Positions 7,819 through 15,722 of a stretch of 64,000 bases of DNA are shown here, one piece after another (within the stretch, counting starts at the first letter, position 1; every line of letters begins with the position of its first letter). A model generated the notes under the pieces. It worked only from the letters and a program-made list of their open reading frames with translations. It was not told the DNA's origin and did not search any database. The translations under genes were made by a program, and so were the position numbers. Location of the stretch: positions 1 through 64,000 of the forward strand of contig NZ_VOQS01000003.1 in assembly GCF_007995085.1 (NCBI RefSeq), written 5' to 3'. Source of the stretch: Paraburkholderia azotifigens (GTDB lineage: Bacteria > Pseudomonadota > Gammaproteobacteria > Burkholderiales > Burkholderiaceae).

Positions 7819-9336
7819 TCAGCCGAGGTCGGCAGCCAGACGGCCGAGTTGACGAAACGCGGCGTCCATCCGCTCATCGAACGGCGCGGGGCAGCTGAGG
7901 CGGATGAACGAGCGAAACCGCTCCGAATTCGAGAAGATCGAGCCCGGCGCAATGCGGATGCCGTGCGGCAAGGCTGCTTCGAACAGCGCATCCGACGATT
8001 TGCCGTCCGGCAGCGCGACCCACAGCAGCAACCCGCCCGGCGGCAGATTCAGCCGTGTGCCAGTGGGGAAATAACGGCCGATGGCGTCCGCACTCGCCTC
8101 GCGCTGCACGCGCAGCTTCTCGCGCAAGCGGTGCAGATGCCGGTCGTAGGCGCCCGAGCCGATGAATTCCGCGGCCACGAACTGCGCCAGCGATTCGTTA
8201 TGACGCGTCTGCGCGAACTTCAGCAGCCGCACGCGCGCGTGCCAGCGCCCCGACGACATCCAGCCGAGCCGCATGCCCGGCGCGAGCACCTTGTTCAGCG
8301 ACGCGCAGTAGATCACGCCGCCATCGCGATCCCACGACTTCAGCGGCCGCGCCGGTTGCGCCCGCAGCGCCCGTTGCGCCGGTTCGATCAGCTCGCGATA
8401 CGGCTCATCCTCGATCAGCGCGATGCCGCGGCGCGCGCACAACTCGACGAGTTCGGCCTTGCGTGCATCCGGCATCACGCAGCCGAGCGGATTCTGCAGG
8501 TTCGGCACGACGACGAGCGCCTTGAGATCCGGGCACGCGGTCAGCGCGATGTCCAGCGCTTCGAGCGACAGGCCCGTGGTCGGGCTGGTCGGAATTTCGA
8601 GCGCGCGCAGCCCGAGGCTTTCGAGTATCTGCAACAGACCGAAAAATGCCGGCGATTCGACGGCGATCGTGTCGCCCGGTTGCGCGACGGCGCGCAACGC
8701 GAGGTTCACGGCTTCGACGCCGCCGCTCGTCACGAGCACGTCGTCGGGCGAGACGGTCACGCCCGACGACAACGCGCGCTTCGCGACGGCCTGCCTGAGT
8801 TCCGCCGCGCCGCCATCTTCGCCGACTTCCGTCAGCAGCGTCGGCTTGTGGCGCAGGATGCGCGATGCCAGCGCCTGCAGCCGCCCGGTCGGATAGAGCG
8901 CGGCGTCCGCCGTCGCGCCGCCGAGATTGAGCGCCTCCGGAAACGCCTGCGCACGCTCGATCACGCGCGAGATGCGCTCGTGCAAACCGACATAGCGCGC
9001 AGGCTCGGGGAGTGCCGGGATGTCGGGCTCGGCGACGGTAGCCAGTTTCGACGCGCCCGGACGTCGTACGAAGTAGCCGGCGCGCGGCCGCGCCTGCAGC
9101 CAGCCGCCGTCTTCGAGACGCCGGAACACCTGAATCGCCGTCGACAGACTCACGCGATGCTGGCTCATCAGCGCGCGCACCGATGGCATCCGGTCGCCGG
9201 GCGCGAGCGTCCCCGACGCGATCACGCGGCGATAGTGCTCGGCGAGCCGTTCATAGAGCGGCGCGCCGGATCGAGGATCCGCGAGGCATTCCGTTTCGTC
9301 GTGCGTAAGAAGAGGTTCGTCGTTCAACAGAGTCAT
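7819..9336 (-). CDS. MocR-type regulator (GntR HTH fused to an aminotransferase fold)
   Basis: A 505-residue PdxR/MocR-family protein. Residues about 24-92 are a GntR winged helix (PLYERLAEHYRRVI, then GDRMPSVRALM). Residues about 130-500 are a fold-type I aminotransferase domain with the PLP lysine at about K349 in CASLNKVLAPGMRLGW. Such proteins sense PLP or amino compounds and usually regulate a divergent gene and themselves. The divergent neighbour is the small gene at 9555, and dyad motifs lie between them. The target metabolite is unknown. Confidence 0.85.
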   Translation of the reverse strand: MTLLNDEPLLTHDETECLADPRSGAPLYERLAEHYRRVIASGTLAPGDRMPSVRALMSQHRVSLSTAIQVFRRLEDGGWLQARPRAGYFVRRPGASKLATVAEPDIPALPEPARYVGLHERISRVIERAQAFPEALNLGGATADAALYPTGRLQALASRILRHKPTLLTEVGEDGGAAELRQAVAKRALSSGVTVSPDDVLVTSGGVEAVNLALRAVAQPGDTIAVESPAFFGLLQILESLGLRALEIPTSPTTGLSLEALDIALTACPDLKALVVVPNLQNPLGCVMPDARKAELVELCARRGIALIEDEPYRELIEPAQRALRAQPARPLKSWDRDGGVIYCASLNKVLAPGMRLGWMSSGRWHARVRLLKFAQTRHNESLAQFVAAEFIGSGAYDRHLHRLREKLRVQREASADAIGRYFPTGTRLNLPPGGLLLWVALPDGKSSDALFEAALPHGIRIAPGSIFSNSERFRSFIRLSCPAPFDERMDAAFRQLGRLAADLG

Positions 9337-9413
9337 CCGATGGATCGTGCGTGCTGCAAGGACAGATCGCCAGATACAGACCGCGGCAATTCAGACCGGA
9401 ACAGAGCGGAAAA

Positions 9414-9441
9414 ACAGGTTCCTGTATCGGTACAGATTCTA
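9414..9441 (-). promoter_or_regulatory. Overlapping dyads and -10 at the MocR gene promoter
   Basis: Two perfect palindromes overlap: ACAGGTTCCTGT (9414-9425) and CTGTA-TCGG-TACAG (9422-9435). Directly upstream on the minus strand is TAGAAT (9436-9441), a good -10. The dyads would sit over the transcription start of the leftward regulator gene, the usual place for an autorepressor site. Confidence 0.5.
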
Positions 9442-9554
9442 AAGCCGTGAGTCTGTTGTGTTGCGCAAGCGATCTTTACGCTGTCGACGTGGCCCTCGAT
9501 TCTTTTGGGCCGCTCCGTTGACCCGCGTTTGAACGTTTGAACTGTGAGCTTGCG

Positions 9555-9896
9555 ATGAAACCCTTCGACCAACCATACGCCCCCGGACAGATCCACGCGA
9601 ACTGGTTCAAACGCGGCAGCGCAATCATCGTGCTGAACGGCACGCTGCGGCTGAGCTATCGCGACGGCTCGCTCGACTGGCTGCTCGGCGATGCGCCCAA
9701 GGTGTCGGTCGTTCTTCACGAAGGCGGCTGTCATGTGTTGCCGTATGAGGCGTATGTCGAAATCATCGCGACGGGTGAATGCGCGGCGACCGCGCGAATC
9801 GATGCGGGCCCGCTCAGCGGCACGATTGCGGCGCGTATCGTGCGGTGGTGTGTGTCGATGGGTCGGCTGAACGGTATGCGGGTCCGACGCAGTTGA
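9555..9896 (+). CDS. Small hypothetical protein divergent from the MocR gene
   Basis: A 113-residue protein with a beta-strand pattern (SAIIVLNGTLRLSYRDGSLDWLLG, shortened here by motif: GTLRLSY and VSVVLHEGGCHVLP). It resembles short cupin-like or DUF2917-like proteins, but I cannot assign it firmly. The ATG at 9555 is preferred over the TTG at 9537. Position opposite a MocR regulator suggests it is that regulator's target. Confidence 0.55.
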   Translation: MKPFDQPYAPGQIHANWFKRGSAIIVLNGTLRLSYRDGSLDWLLGDAPKVSVVLHEGGCHVLPYEAYVEIIATGECAATARIDAGPLSGTIAARIVRWCVSMGRLNGMRVRRS

Positions 9897-9918
9897 CGAC
9901 GCGGCGCGCGCGCCCGTC

Positions 9919-11073
9919 TCACGCCGTGAACGGCAACTCTGCCTGGACGGGCAGCGGCGGCGCCTGTTCGCTTGCCAGCGACAAGCCGCTCACACGCACG
10001 CCGAGCAGCCGCAGCTTGCGGCTTAGCGCAACGCGTTTCAGACATTCGGTGGCTGCTCGCCGGATCGCGGCGGCATCCGATGTCGCGACGGGCAGCGTCA
10101 GGTCTCGCGTGACGGTGGAGAAATCGTCAAAGCGCAGCTTGATGCCGATCGTGTGTCCGACATAGCCCTTGCGCTGCAAATCTTCCGCGACGCGCACGCA
10201 CAGCCGCGTGAACGACTCCGATAGCGCAGGCCGGTCATGGCGCGGATGCAGGTCGCGTTCGAAGGTCGTCTCGCGGCTCATCGACTTCGGCTCCGATTCG
10301 ACCACCACGGGACGCTCATCGATGCCCTGCGCGACGTGCGTGAGCCACGTCGCATACTTCAGCCCGAAGTTGGACTGCAGCAGGTCCGGCGCCGCATGCG
10401 CCAGATCGCCGACCGTATTGATGCCGAGCGTGGCGAGCCGTTCGCTGGCCTTTGGCCCGATGCCGTTGATCTTGCGTGCGGCCAGCGGCCAGATGCGCAA
10501 CGGAATGTCGTTGGGCGTCAGGATGGTCAGGCCGTCGGGCTTGTCCAGCTCGGAACCGATTTTGGCCAGCAGCTTGTTCGGCGCGACGCAGATCGAACAC
10601 GTCAGGCCCGTCGCGGCACGCACCGCGTGTTTGATGCGCGAGCCGATGTCGGCGGCATCGCCGGGCACGTCAGTGAGATCGATATAGATTTCGTCGATGC
10701 CGCGGTCTTCGATGCGCGTCGTGAACTTCGCCACTTCGGCCTTGAAAAGACGCGAGTAATGGCGATACGAATCGAAGTCGGTAGGCAGCAGGATGGCGTC
10801 CGGCGCGAGTTGCGCGGCCTTCATCATGCCCATCGCCGAGAAGACGCCGAACGCGCGCGCCTCGTAGGTCGAAGTGGTGACGACGCCTCGCCCCGCATAG
10901 TCCTTCAGCCGGGCAAAGCGGCGTGTGCCGTCGGCCAGCGTTTCGGGCGCCGCATTGCGTCCCCCGCCGATCACCACCGGCTTGCCACGCAGTTCCGGAT
11001 AGCGCAGCAGTTCGACGGATGCGTAGAACGCGTCCATGTCGAGATGCGCGATACGGCGGACGGTGGCACTCAT
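9919..11073 (-). CDS. dinB: DNA polymerase IV (Y-family, error-prone)
   Basis: A 384-residue Y-family polymerase for translesion synthesis. Catalytic parts are visible: HLDMDAFYASVE near residue 9, the steric region YAGRGVVTTSTYEARAFG, and the DEIYIDLTD acidic pair. The helix-hairpin-helix region (IGPKASERLATLGI) follows and the C-terminal QAELPF is a beta-clamp-binding motif. I start at the ATG 11073, where homology begins; the open frame upstream codes only a tandem repeat. It is a monocistronic gene. No clear LexA box was recognised upstream. Confidence 0.92.
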   Translation of the reverse strand: MSATVRRIAHLDMDAFYASVELLRYPELRGKPVVIGGGRNAAPETLADGTRRFARLKDYAGRGVVTTSTYEARAFGVFSAMGMMKAAQLAPDAILLPTDFDSYRHYSRLFKAEVAKFTTRIEDRGIDEIYIDLTDVPGDAADIGSRIKHAVRAATGLTCSICVAPNKLLAKIGSELDKPDGLTILTPNDIPLRIWPLAARKINGIGPKASERLATLGINTVGDLAHAAPDLLQSNFGLKYATWLTHVAQGIDERPVVVESEPKSMSRETTFERDLHPRHDRPALSESFTRLCVRVAEDLQRKGYVGHTIGIKLRFDDFSTVTRDLTLPVATSDAAAIRRAATECLKRVALSRKLRLLGVRVSGLSLASEQAPPLPVQAELPFTA

Positions 11074-11180
11074 GATGCGTGATGCGATGTGCGATGGTGG
11101 TTGCGCTGCAAGCGTGCCGGAGAGGAAAACGTACGCCCCGGCGGACAGGGACAAGCAGTTTAGCAAGTTGTCCGCATAAC

Positions 11181-11226
11181 CCGGATTAACCGGATTAACC
11201 GGATTAACCGGATCAAGCCGGATCAA
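11181..11226. repeat. 9-bp tandem repeat upstream of dinB
   Basis: CCGGATTAA is repeated three times in a row from 11181, followed by two CCGGATCAA variants (11208-11216 and 11218-11226). It lies about 110 bases upstream of dinB. A slippage-prone microsatellite; no function shown. Confidence 0.8.
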
Positions 11227-11270
11227 CCCGGATTGAAGCGATCGCCGCCGGCCTGCTTCCCCTGCTTCCG

Positions 11271-11576
11271 TCAGACGCGAAACACGTTGCCATCTGGACC
11301 GATCTTGCGCGGAATGATCCGGTTGCCAGGCCGCTTGTTCGACACCACCGACGACGCGCCATGCACGGCAGTCGCATTGCCAGGTTCAGTCACTTTCCTC
11401 GCGAGCCGTGGTGTCGAAGGCTTTTGCGCATGCGGCCGCAAGGGCTTTTGAGCCTGCGAGCCCCCCACGTGTCCTCGTGCTTCCGGCGGATTCCAGATTT
11501 CGACGTACTTTTCCGCGTGCGCCGCAGCAGTCAGAGTCAGCGCAACAAGCCCAATCCACAGACGACCTGCTTTCAT
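11271..11576 (-). CDS. Small basic exported protein
   Basis: A 101-residue protein with a signal peptide (residues 1-21, ending TAAAHA), then a short EKYVEIWNPPEARGH segment and a Lys/Arg/Pro-rich tail. No domain recognised; presumably periplasmic. Its start overlaps the stop of the upstream gene (ATGA at 11573-11576) and a GGGAGAG box precedes it, so the two are translationally linked. Confidence 0.65.
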   Translation of the reverse strand: MKAGRLWIGLVALTLTAAAHAEKYVEIWNPPEARGHVGGSQAQKPLRPHAQKPSTPRLARKVTEPGNATAVHGASSVVSNKRPGNRIIPRKIGPDGNVFRV

Positions 11577-11794
11577 TGCTCACTCTCCCGCGCGTCGACC
11601 GCGCCCGCCACGGATGCACCCGCGGTACCCACGGACCGTCCATTCTCACACGCATAGAACGTCGGCTCACCCGCCTTGCCGCGACGGATGGCCTCGTCGA
11701 TTTCCCGTTCGCCGAACGCCGACTTCAGATTCGCGACGAACGCCGCGATCTCCGGCATCGGATGACCCACGGGTTGATGCACACGCATATCCAT
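11573..11794 (-). CDS. Small hypothetical protein
   Basis: A 73-residue cytoplasmic protein (MDMRVHQPVGHPMPEI, then AFGEREIDEAIRRGKAGE and a FYACENGRS motif). Not recognised. Start at 11794 is supported by AGAGGAA eight bases upstream; the frame also opens earlier at 11854. It is first in a two-gene unit with the exported protein downstream. Confidence 0.55.
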   Translation of the reverse strand: MDMRVHQPVGHPMPEIAAFVANLKSAFGEREIDEAIRRGKAGEPTFYACENGRSVGTAGASVAGAVDARESEQ

Positions 11795-11890
11795 GACGCA
11801 TGTTCCTCTGTAATCGCACATCGGCACTGTATATTCATACAGGTTTTTGCGCAATTCCTGTTGATGATCATTGGCCGTTTGGCCAGGCCG

Positions 11891-12817
11891 TCACTCGCCC
11901 GCGCCGTCGTTCAAGCGGCTGGCGAGGTAATCGATCAACGCCCGCACCCTCGAAGGAAGAAAGCGGTTTGGCGGATACAGCAGCCAGACGGGGCCCATGT
12001 ACGAACGCGCCTCGAACTCCCAGTCCGCGAGAACCTGCACCAGATCGCCTCGCTCCAGTGCCGGGGCCACGGCGAAGTCGGGCAAGCTCGCAATCCCGAA
12101 GTCCTGCAGCGCGCCATCGAGTCGGGCGCCCACATCGTTGGCGATATAACGGCCGCTCACTTCGAGTGACTGCGTTTGCGTGCCGCGCCGGAAATGCCAT
12201 CGATTGTCGTCGACCGTTTCGCCGAGATACAGGCATTCGTGGCGGGCGAGATCGCCCGGTTCGACGGGTGTGCCGCGCGCGTCGAGATAGGCGCGAGATG
12301 CGCAGAGCAGCCACTTCACCGTGCCGAGCCGCCGCGCGGCCAGGCCCAACGGCGGCGAGCGCGTCAGCCGGATCACGATATCGACATCGTCGCGCAATGG
12401 ATCGATTTCGCGGTCGGCGAACACCAGTTGCACGTCCACGTCGGGCCAGTCGCGCAGAAACCCGGGGATCAGCGGATGGATCACGGATCGGGCGAAAGCG
12501 ATCGGCGCACTCACGCTGACCTTGCCGCGCGGCTCGCCGACCACTTGCCCGGCGACGTCGACGGCGCCTGACGCCGCGCCGACGATGTCGCGGCAGTACC
12601 CGTAGACCTGCGCGCCCGAATCCGTTACGCGGATGCTGCGGGTCGACCGTTCGAGCAGGCGCGTGCCGAGCGCTTCTTCGAGGCGCTTGATCTGCCGGCT
12701 TACCGTCGACGGCGTGCTGCCCAGCTGGCGCGCGGCCTCGGAGAAATTGCCGGAGTCGACGACACGCGCAAAGGTTGCCATGTCCGGCAGCAGCGCAAAA
12801 AGCTCAGTGGGATTCAT
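11891..12817 (-). CDS. LysR-family transcriptional regulator
   Basis: A 308-residue LysR regulator: N-terminal winged HTH (residues about 12-70, FSEAARQLGSTPSTVSRQIKRLE) and a periplasmic-binding-protein-like effector domain (about 95-300). It belongs to the DsdC/AaeR-like branch that uses AARRLG and LYPPNRFLPSRVRALIDYL-type segments. It is divergent from the EamA exporter gene and probably controls it. Confidence 0.9.
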   Translation of the reverse strand: MNPTELFALLPDMATFARVVDSGNFSEAARQLGSTPSTVSRQIKRLEEALGTRLLERSTRSIRVTDSGAQVYGYCRDIVGAASGAVDVAGQVVGEPRGKVSVSAPIAFARSVIHPLIPGFLRDWPDVDVQLVFADREIDPLRDDVDIVIRLTRSPPLGLAARRLGTVKWLLCASRAYLDARGTPVEPGDLARHECLYLGETVDDNRWHFRRGTQTQSLEVSGRYIANDVGARLDGALQDFGIASLPDFAVAPALERGDLVQVLADWEFEARSYMGPVWLLYPPNRFLPSRVRALIDYLASRLNDGAGE

Positions 12818-12837
12818 CGTCGTCCTCTGATCAACGC

Positions 12838-12901
12838 ATGCATTTGTGCATTCGCGACATAAAAGATGTTCCGCGAGACCGGATTATAGTTTTGCATGCA
12901 A
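12838..12901. promoter_or_regulatory. LysR/EamA intergenic operators and -10
   Basis: Two dyads lie between the divergent genes: ATGCA-TTTG-TGCAT (12838-12851) and TTGCATGCAA (12892-12901). Between them is TATAGT (12885-12890), a good -10 for the rightward exporter. Such paired dyads are usual LysR binding sites; assignment to this regulator is inferred from position. Confidence 0.45.
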
Positions 12902-12944
12902 CGCTCGACAATCAGGACCGTTCAACAAGAAACAGAGGTCTGCC

Positions 12945-13877
12945 GTGTCGAAACAAGGAAACCTGATCTGGATATCCGATCTGATGCTGCTCGCGGTCGC
13001 GATGGTCTGGGGCACGAGTTATGGGGTCGTGAAAGTCGCGCTCGCGTTCTATCCGGTGCTGGGGCTGCTCGCGCTGCGCTTCGGGCTGACGTTCGTCGTG
13101 CTGTCGCCGGCCTTGCGATCGCTGCGGCATGTCAAGGCATCGTCGTTAGTCGGCGCGCTGGGCGCGAGCGTCTTGCTGCCAGGCATCTTTCTGGCCGAGA
13201 CGTTCGGGATATCGCTGACGCGTGCGTCGAATGCCGCGTTTCTGATCAGCTTGTGTGTCGTGCTGACGCCGCTCGTCGAGTGGGCGCTGTTGCGCAGAAA
13301 GCCGTTGCCCGTCGAGTGGATCGCCGTCGGCTTGTCGTTGGCCGGTGCCGCATTGGTGAGCGGCGGCGTGTCGGTTCCGACAGCCGGCGACGCGCTGATT
13401 CTGCTGGCAGCGCTGCTTCGCGCGTTGATGGTGTGCGTGACCAAACGTGTGATGCGCGACCCGGCGCTCGCGCCGTTGTCGGTGACGGCGCTTCAGGCGG
13501 GCGCGGTCGCGCTCGGCAGCGTCATCGTTGCGCTCATTGCCGCGCCCGATCAATGGCGCGCGCTGCCGACACTGGCGGGACATCGCGTTTTCTGGATGAG
13601 CATTGCCTATCTCGTGATCGCCTGCACGCTGTTCGCGTTCTTCGCGCAAAACTTCGCCGTCAAGCGCAGCAGCCCGACACGTGTGTCGCTGCTGATGGGA
13701 AGCGAACCGGCGTTCGGCGCGTTGTTCGCGTATGCATGGCTTGGGGAGCATCTGGCGCTGTCCGCCTGGATGGGCGGCGGCCTGATGGTGCTCGCCTCCG
13801 TGCTCGCGGTAGCGCCGTGGCAGAAGAACACGGGCGCTTCGCTCGAAGTGCATGCGGCTGTCACGAACGAGGCCTGA
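12945..13877 (+). CDS. EamA/DMT-superfamily exporter
   Basis: A 310-residue inner-membrane protein with about ten transmembrane helices arranged as two EamA repeats (WGTSYGVVKVALAFYP early; GSEPAFGALFAYAWLGE in the second repeat). These carriers export amino acids or other metabolites, sometimes import them; the substrate is unknown. The start is a GTG at 12945 after AGAGG. It is divergent from the LysR regulator. Confidence 0.85.
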   Translation: MSKQGNLIWISDLMLLAVAMVWGTSYGVVKVALAFYPVLGLLALRFGLTFVVLSPALRSLRHVKASSLVGALGASVLLPGIFLAETFGISLTRASNAAFLISLCVVLTPLVEWALLRRKPLPVEWIAVGLSLAGAALVSGGVSVPTAGDALILLAALLRALMVCVTKRVMRDPALAPLSVTALQAGAVALGSVIVALIAAPDQWRALPTLAGHRVFWMSIAYLVIACTLFAFFAQNFAVKRSSPTRVSLLMGSEPAFGALFAYAWLGEHLALSAWMGGGLMVLASVLAVAPWQKNTGASLEVHAAVTNEA

Positions 13878-13987
13878 TGGAACGCAGTGGCGACAAGAGG
13901 CGACTATCCCGTTTATGCTTGTCGCCCGCGCCTGCGAGCCTCAGCGTCGCGGACGCACGATCTGGTTATCGAAGGAAGAAGCACGCA

Positions 13988-14380
13988 ATGTTCAATCACG
14001 TAGTAGTCGGTTCCAACGACCTCGAGAAAGCGAAGCAGTTCTATGACGCCGTGCTTGGCATACTCGGCGCGGGCGAAGGTCGCAGCGACGACAACGCGCG
14101 CCGCCGTCGCTATGTCTATCGGACGGGCACCGGGGCATTTTTCGTTACGCAGCCAATCGACGGTCAGACGGCGTCGATCGCCAATGGCGGGACGATCGGA
14201 TTTTCCTGCCAGTCGGCCGAGCAGGTCGATCGCTGGCACGCAGCGGGCGTCGCGAATGGCGGGCAATCGGTTGAAGATCCGCCCGGCGCGCGTGGCCCAC
14301 AACCCGGCGGCGTATACCTCGCCTACCTGAGAGATCCAGACGGCAACAAGCTTTGCGCCGTGTATCGGATGCCGGGCTGA
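13988..14380 (+). CDS. VOC-family (glyoxalase/bleomycin-resistance-like) protein
   Basis: A 130-residue protein with the paired beta-alpha-beta modules of the vicinal oxygen chelate fold: FNHVVVGSNDLEKAKQFYDAVLG at the N-terminus (motif trimmed: HVVVGSNDLEKAKQFYD) and YLRDPDGNKLCAVYR at the C-terminus. The metal ligands His4 and the C-terminal acidic region are present in part. Substrate unknown. A GGAAGAAG box precedes the ATG. It follows the exporter gene by 110 bases and may be cotranscribed. Confidence 0.85.
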   Translation: MFNHVVVGSNDLEKAKQFYDAVLGILGAGEGRSDDNARRRRYVYRTGTGAFFVTQPIDGQTASIANGGTIGFSCQSAEQVDRWHAAGVANGGQSVEDPPGARGPQPGGVYLAYLRDPDGNKLCAVYRMPG

Positions 14381-14403
14381 TCTCGCTCTTTCTACCGCAT
14401 GCG

Positions 14404-14441
14404 TTAAAACGCCGGGCGTCGCCCTCTCGCGACGCCCGGCG
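14404..14441 (-). terminator. Intrinsic terminator of the porin operon
   Basis: A 12-bp GC-rich stem (14410-14421 with 14430-14441, loop of 8) followed on the minus strand by GTTTTAAC. It sits 26 bases beyond the porin stop and ends the MFS-GH31-porin unit. Confidence 0.8.
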
Positions 14442-14467
14442 TCAGATCGCCAAAGATCGAGCCGCGT

Positions 14468-15655
14468 TCAGAACGCGTGACGAATCCCCACCATCCCGAC
14501 GAACTGCGACGGCCCCGAAGACGGGGTCGTATTCTGCGAATCGCCGACGACAGCCACCGCATCCGCGATCGTCGTGCCCGAACCCGACGCAATCAGCGAC
14601 TTGCCGCGCGCCAGTTGATACGCCTCGAGCGCGTAGAGCGTCGTGCGCTTCGACAGGCTGTAGGTTTGCTCGAGCGAAATCTGGTGATACTGCGCCGGAT
14701 CGTCGATACCGTTCGCCTTGCTCGCGCGCGTATAGCTATAGCCGATGCCCGCGATCACCGACGGCGTGAAGCGATAGGTGGCGATCGCGCCATACGTGTT
14801 GAACACCGCCTCGCTCGCGAACAGCGAATGCGAACCCGGCGCGTACTGCACATTGGAGTAGTTCACGCCGACCATCAGATCGGGGGTGAAGTTGTAGCGG
14901 GCGGCGGCCGCGATCATCTGCGTGCTGCTCGCGCTCGCGTAGCCGTTGTTCACGGGCGAATTGACCGCGAAGCTGCCGAGCGACTGGCTCGTCGTGATGT
15001 CCTTCAGCTTCACGTAGCCCGCCGCCACCGAAAACGCCTGGTAATCGTAGCGAAGCGCCGCGCTGAAATTGCTGCCGTTCGTCACGCTGCCCGGCACGCC
15101 GCCGAGTCCGTACTGCGCGCCGAACGACAGGCCCGCGATGGTCGGCGACGCATAGGCAATCGAATTGTTGAACCGCAGCGTCGTATCCAGTGCATCGAGA
15201 TCGCCGGGGTGCGCGCCCGTTGCGCCCGTCAGCACGCCCGTCGGCCCGAGCGCGCCGACCATGTTGAAGTACGGCGTGTACTGCCGGCCGAGCGTCACCG
15301 TGCCGTACCGGTCGTTGCTCAAGCCGACGTACGCCTGCCGGTTGAAGATGACCCCTGCGCTGCTCTGCGCGCCCGTCAGCGAGTTGAAGCCGCTTTCCAG
15401 CCGGAAGATCGCCTTGGTGCCGCCGCCCAGTTCCTCCGCGCCCAGCAGACCGAACTTGCTCGCCTGCAGGTTGCCCTGGCTCATGTAGAAGTTCGAGTGA
15501 CCGCGCTGGTTGCTCGAGTAGGCGAACGCGTTATCGACGACGCCGTACAGCGTGACGCTGTTTTGCGCCATCGCGCCCGTCGACAGAACTGCGCCTGCAA
15601 ACGGCAGGCATGAGAGGGCCACTGCACGCATGCGCGTGCATCTCGAAGTCTTCAT
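14468..15655 (-). CDS. Gram-negative outer-membrane porin (Burkholderia general porin type)
   Basis: A 395-residue porin: signal peptide residues 1-30, then the family opening QNSVTLYGVVDNAFAY, a loop-3-like segment and a terminal strand ending GIRHAF with the C-terminal Phe needed for BAM insertion. It forms a diffusion channel. It is last in a run with a GH31 glycosidase (67 bases upstream) and an MFS permease, so it probably admits the sugar those genes use. Confidence 0.9.
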   Translation of the reverse strand: MKTSRCTRMRAVALSCLPFAGAVLSTGAMAQNSVTLYGVVDNAFAYSSNQRGHSNFYMSQGNLQASKFGLLGAEELGGGTKAIFRLESGFNSLTGAQSSAGVIFNRQAYVGLSNDRYGTVTLGRQYTPYFNMVGALGPTGVLTGATGAHPGDLDALDTTLRFNNSIAYASPTIAGLSFGAQYGLGGVPGSVTNGSNFSAALRYDYQAFSVAAGYVKLKDITTSQSLGSFAVNSPVNNGYASASSTQMIAAAARYNFTPDLMVGVNYSNVQYAPGSHSLFASEAVFNTYGAIATYRFTPSVIAGIGYSYTRASKANGIDDPAQYHQISLEQTYSLSKRTTLYALEAYQLARGKSLIASGSGTTIADAVAVVGDSQNTTPSSGPSQFVGMVGIRHAF

Positions 15656-15722
15656 TCTTGTGAGTCTCCTGCTTGTGATGCGGCCTGCCGGCCGCCCTTG
15701 TGGTGTGTGTCGATGTCGTGGC

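Noticed and set aside
7780..9450. A 556-codon plus-strand frame opposite the MocR gene
   Set aside because: Antisense shadow of a high-GC gene; no recognisable domain.
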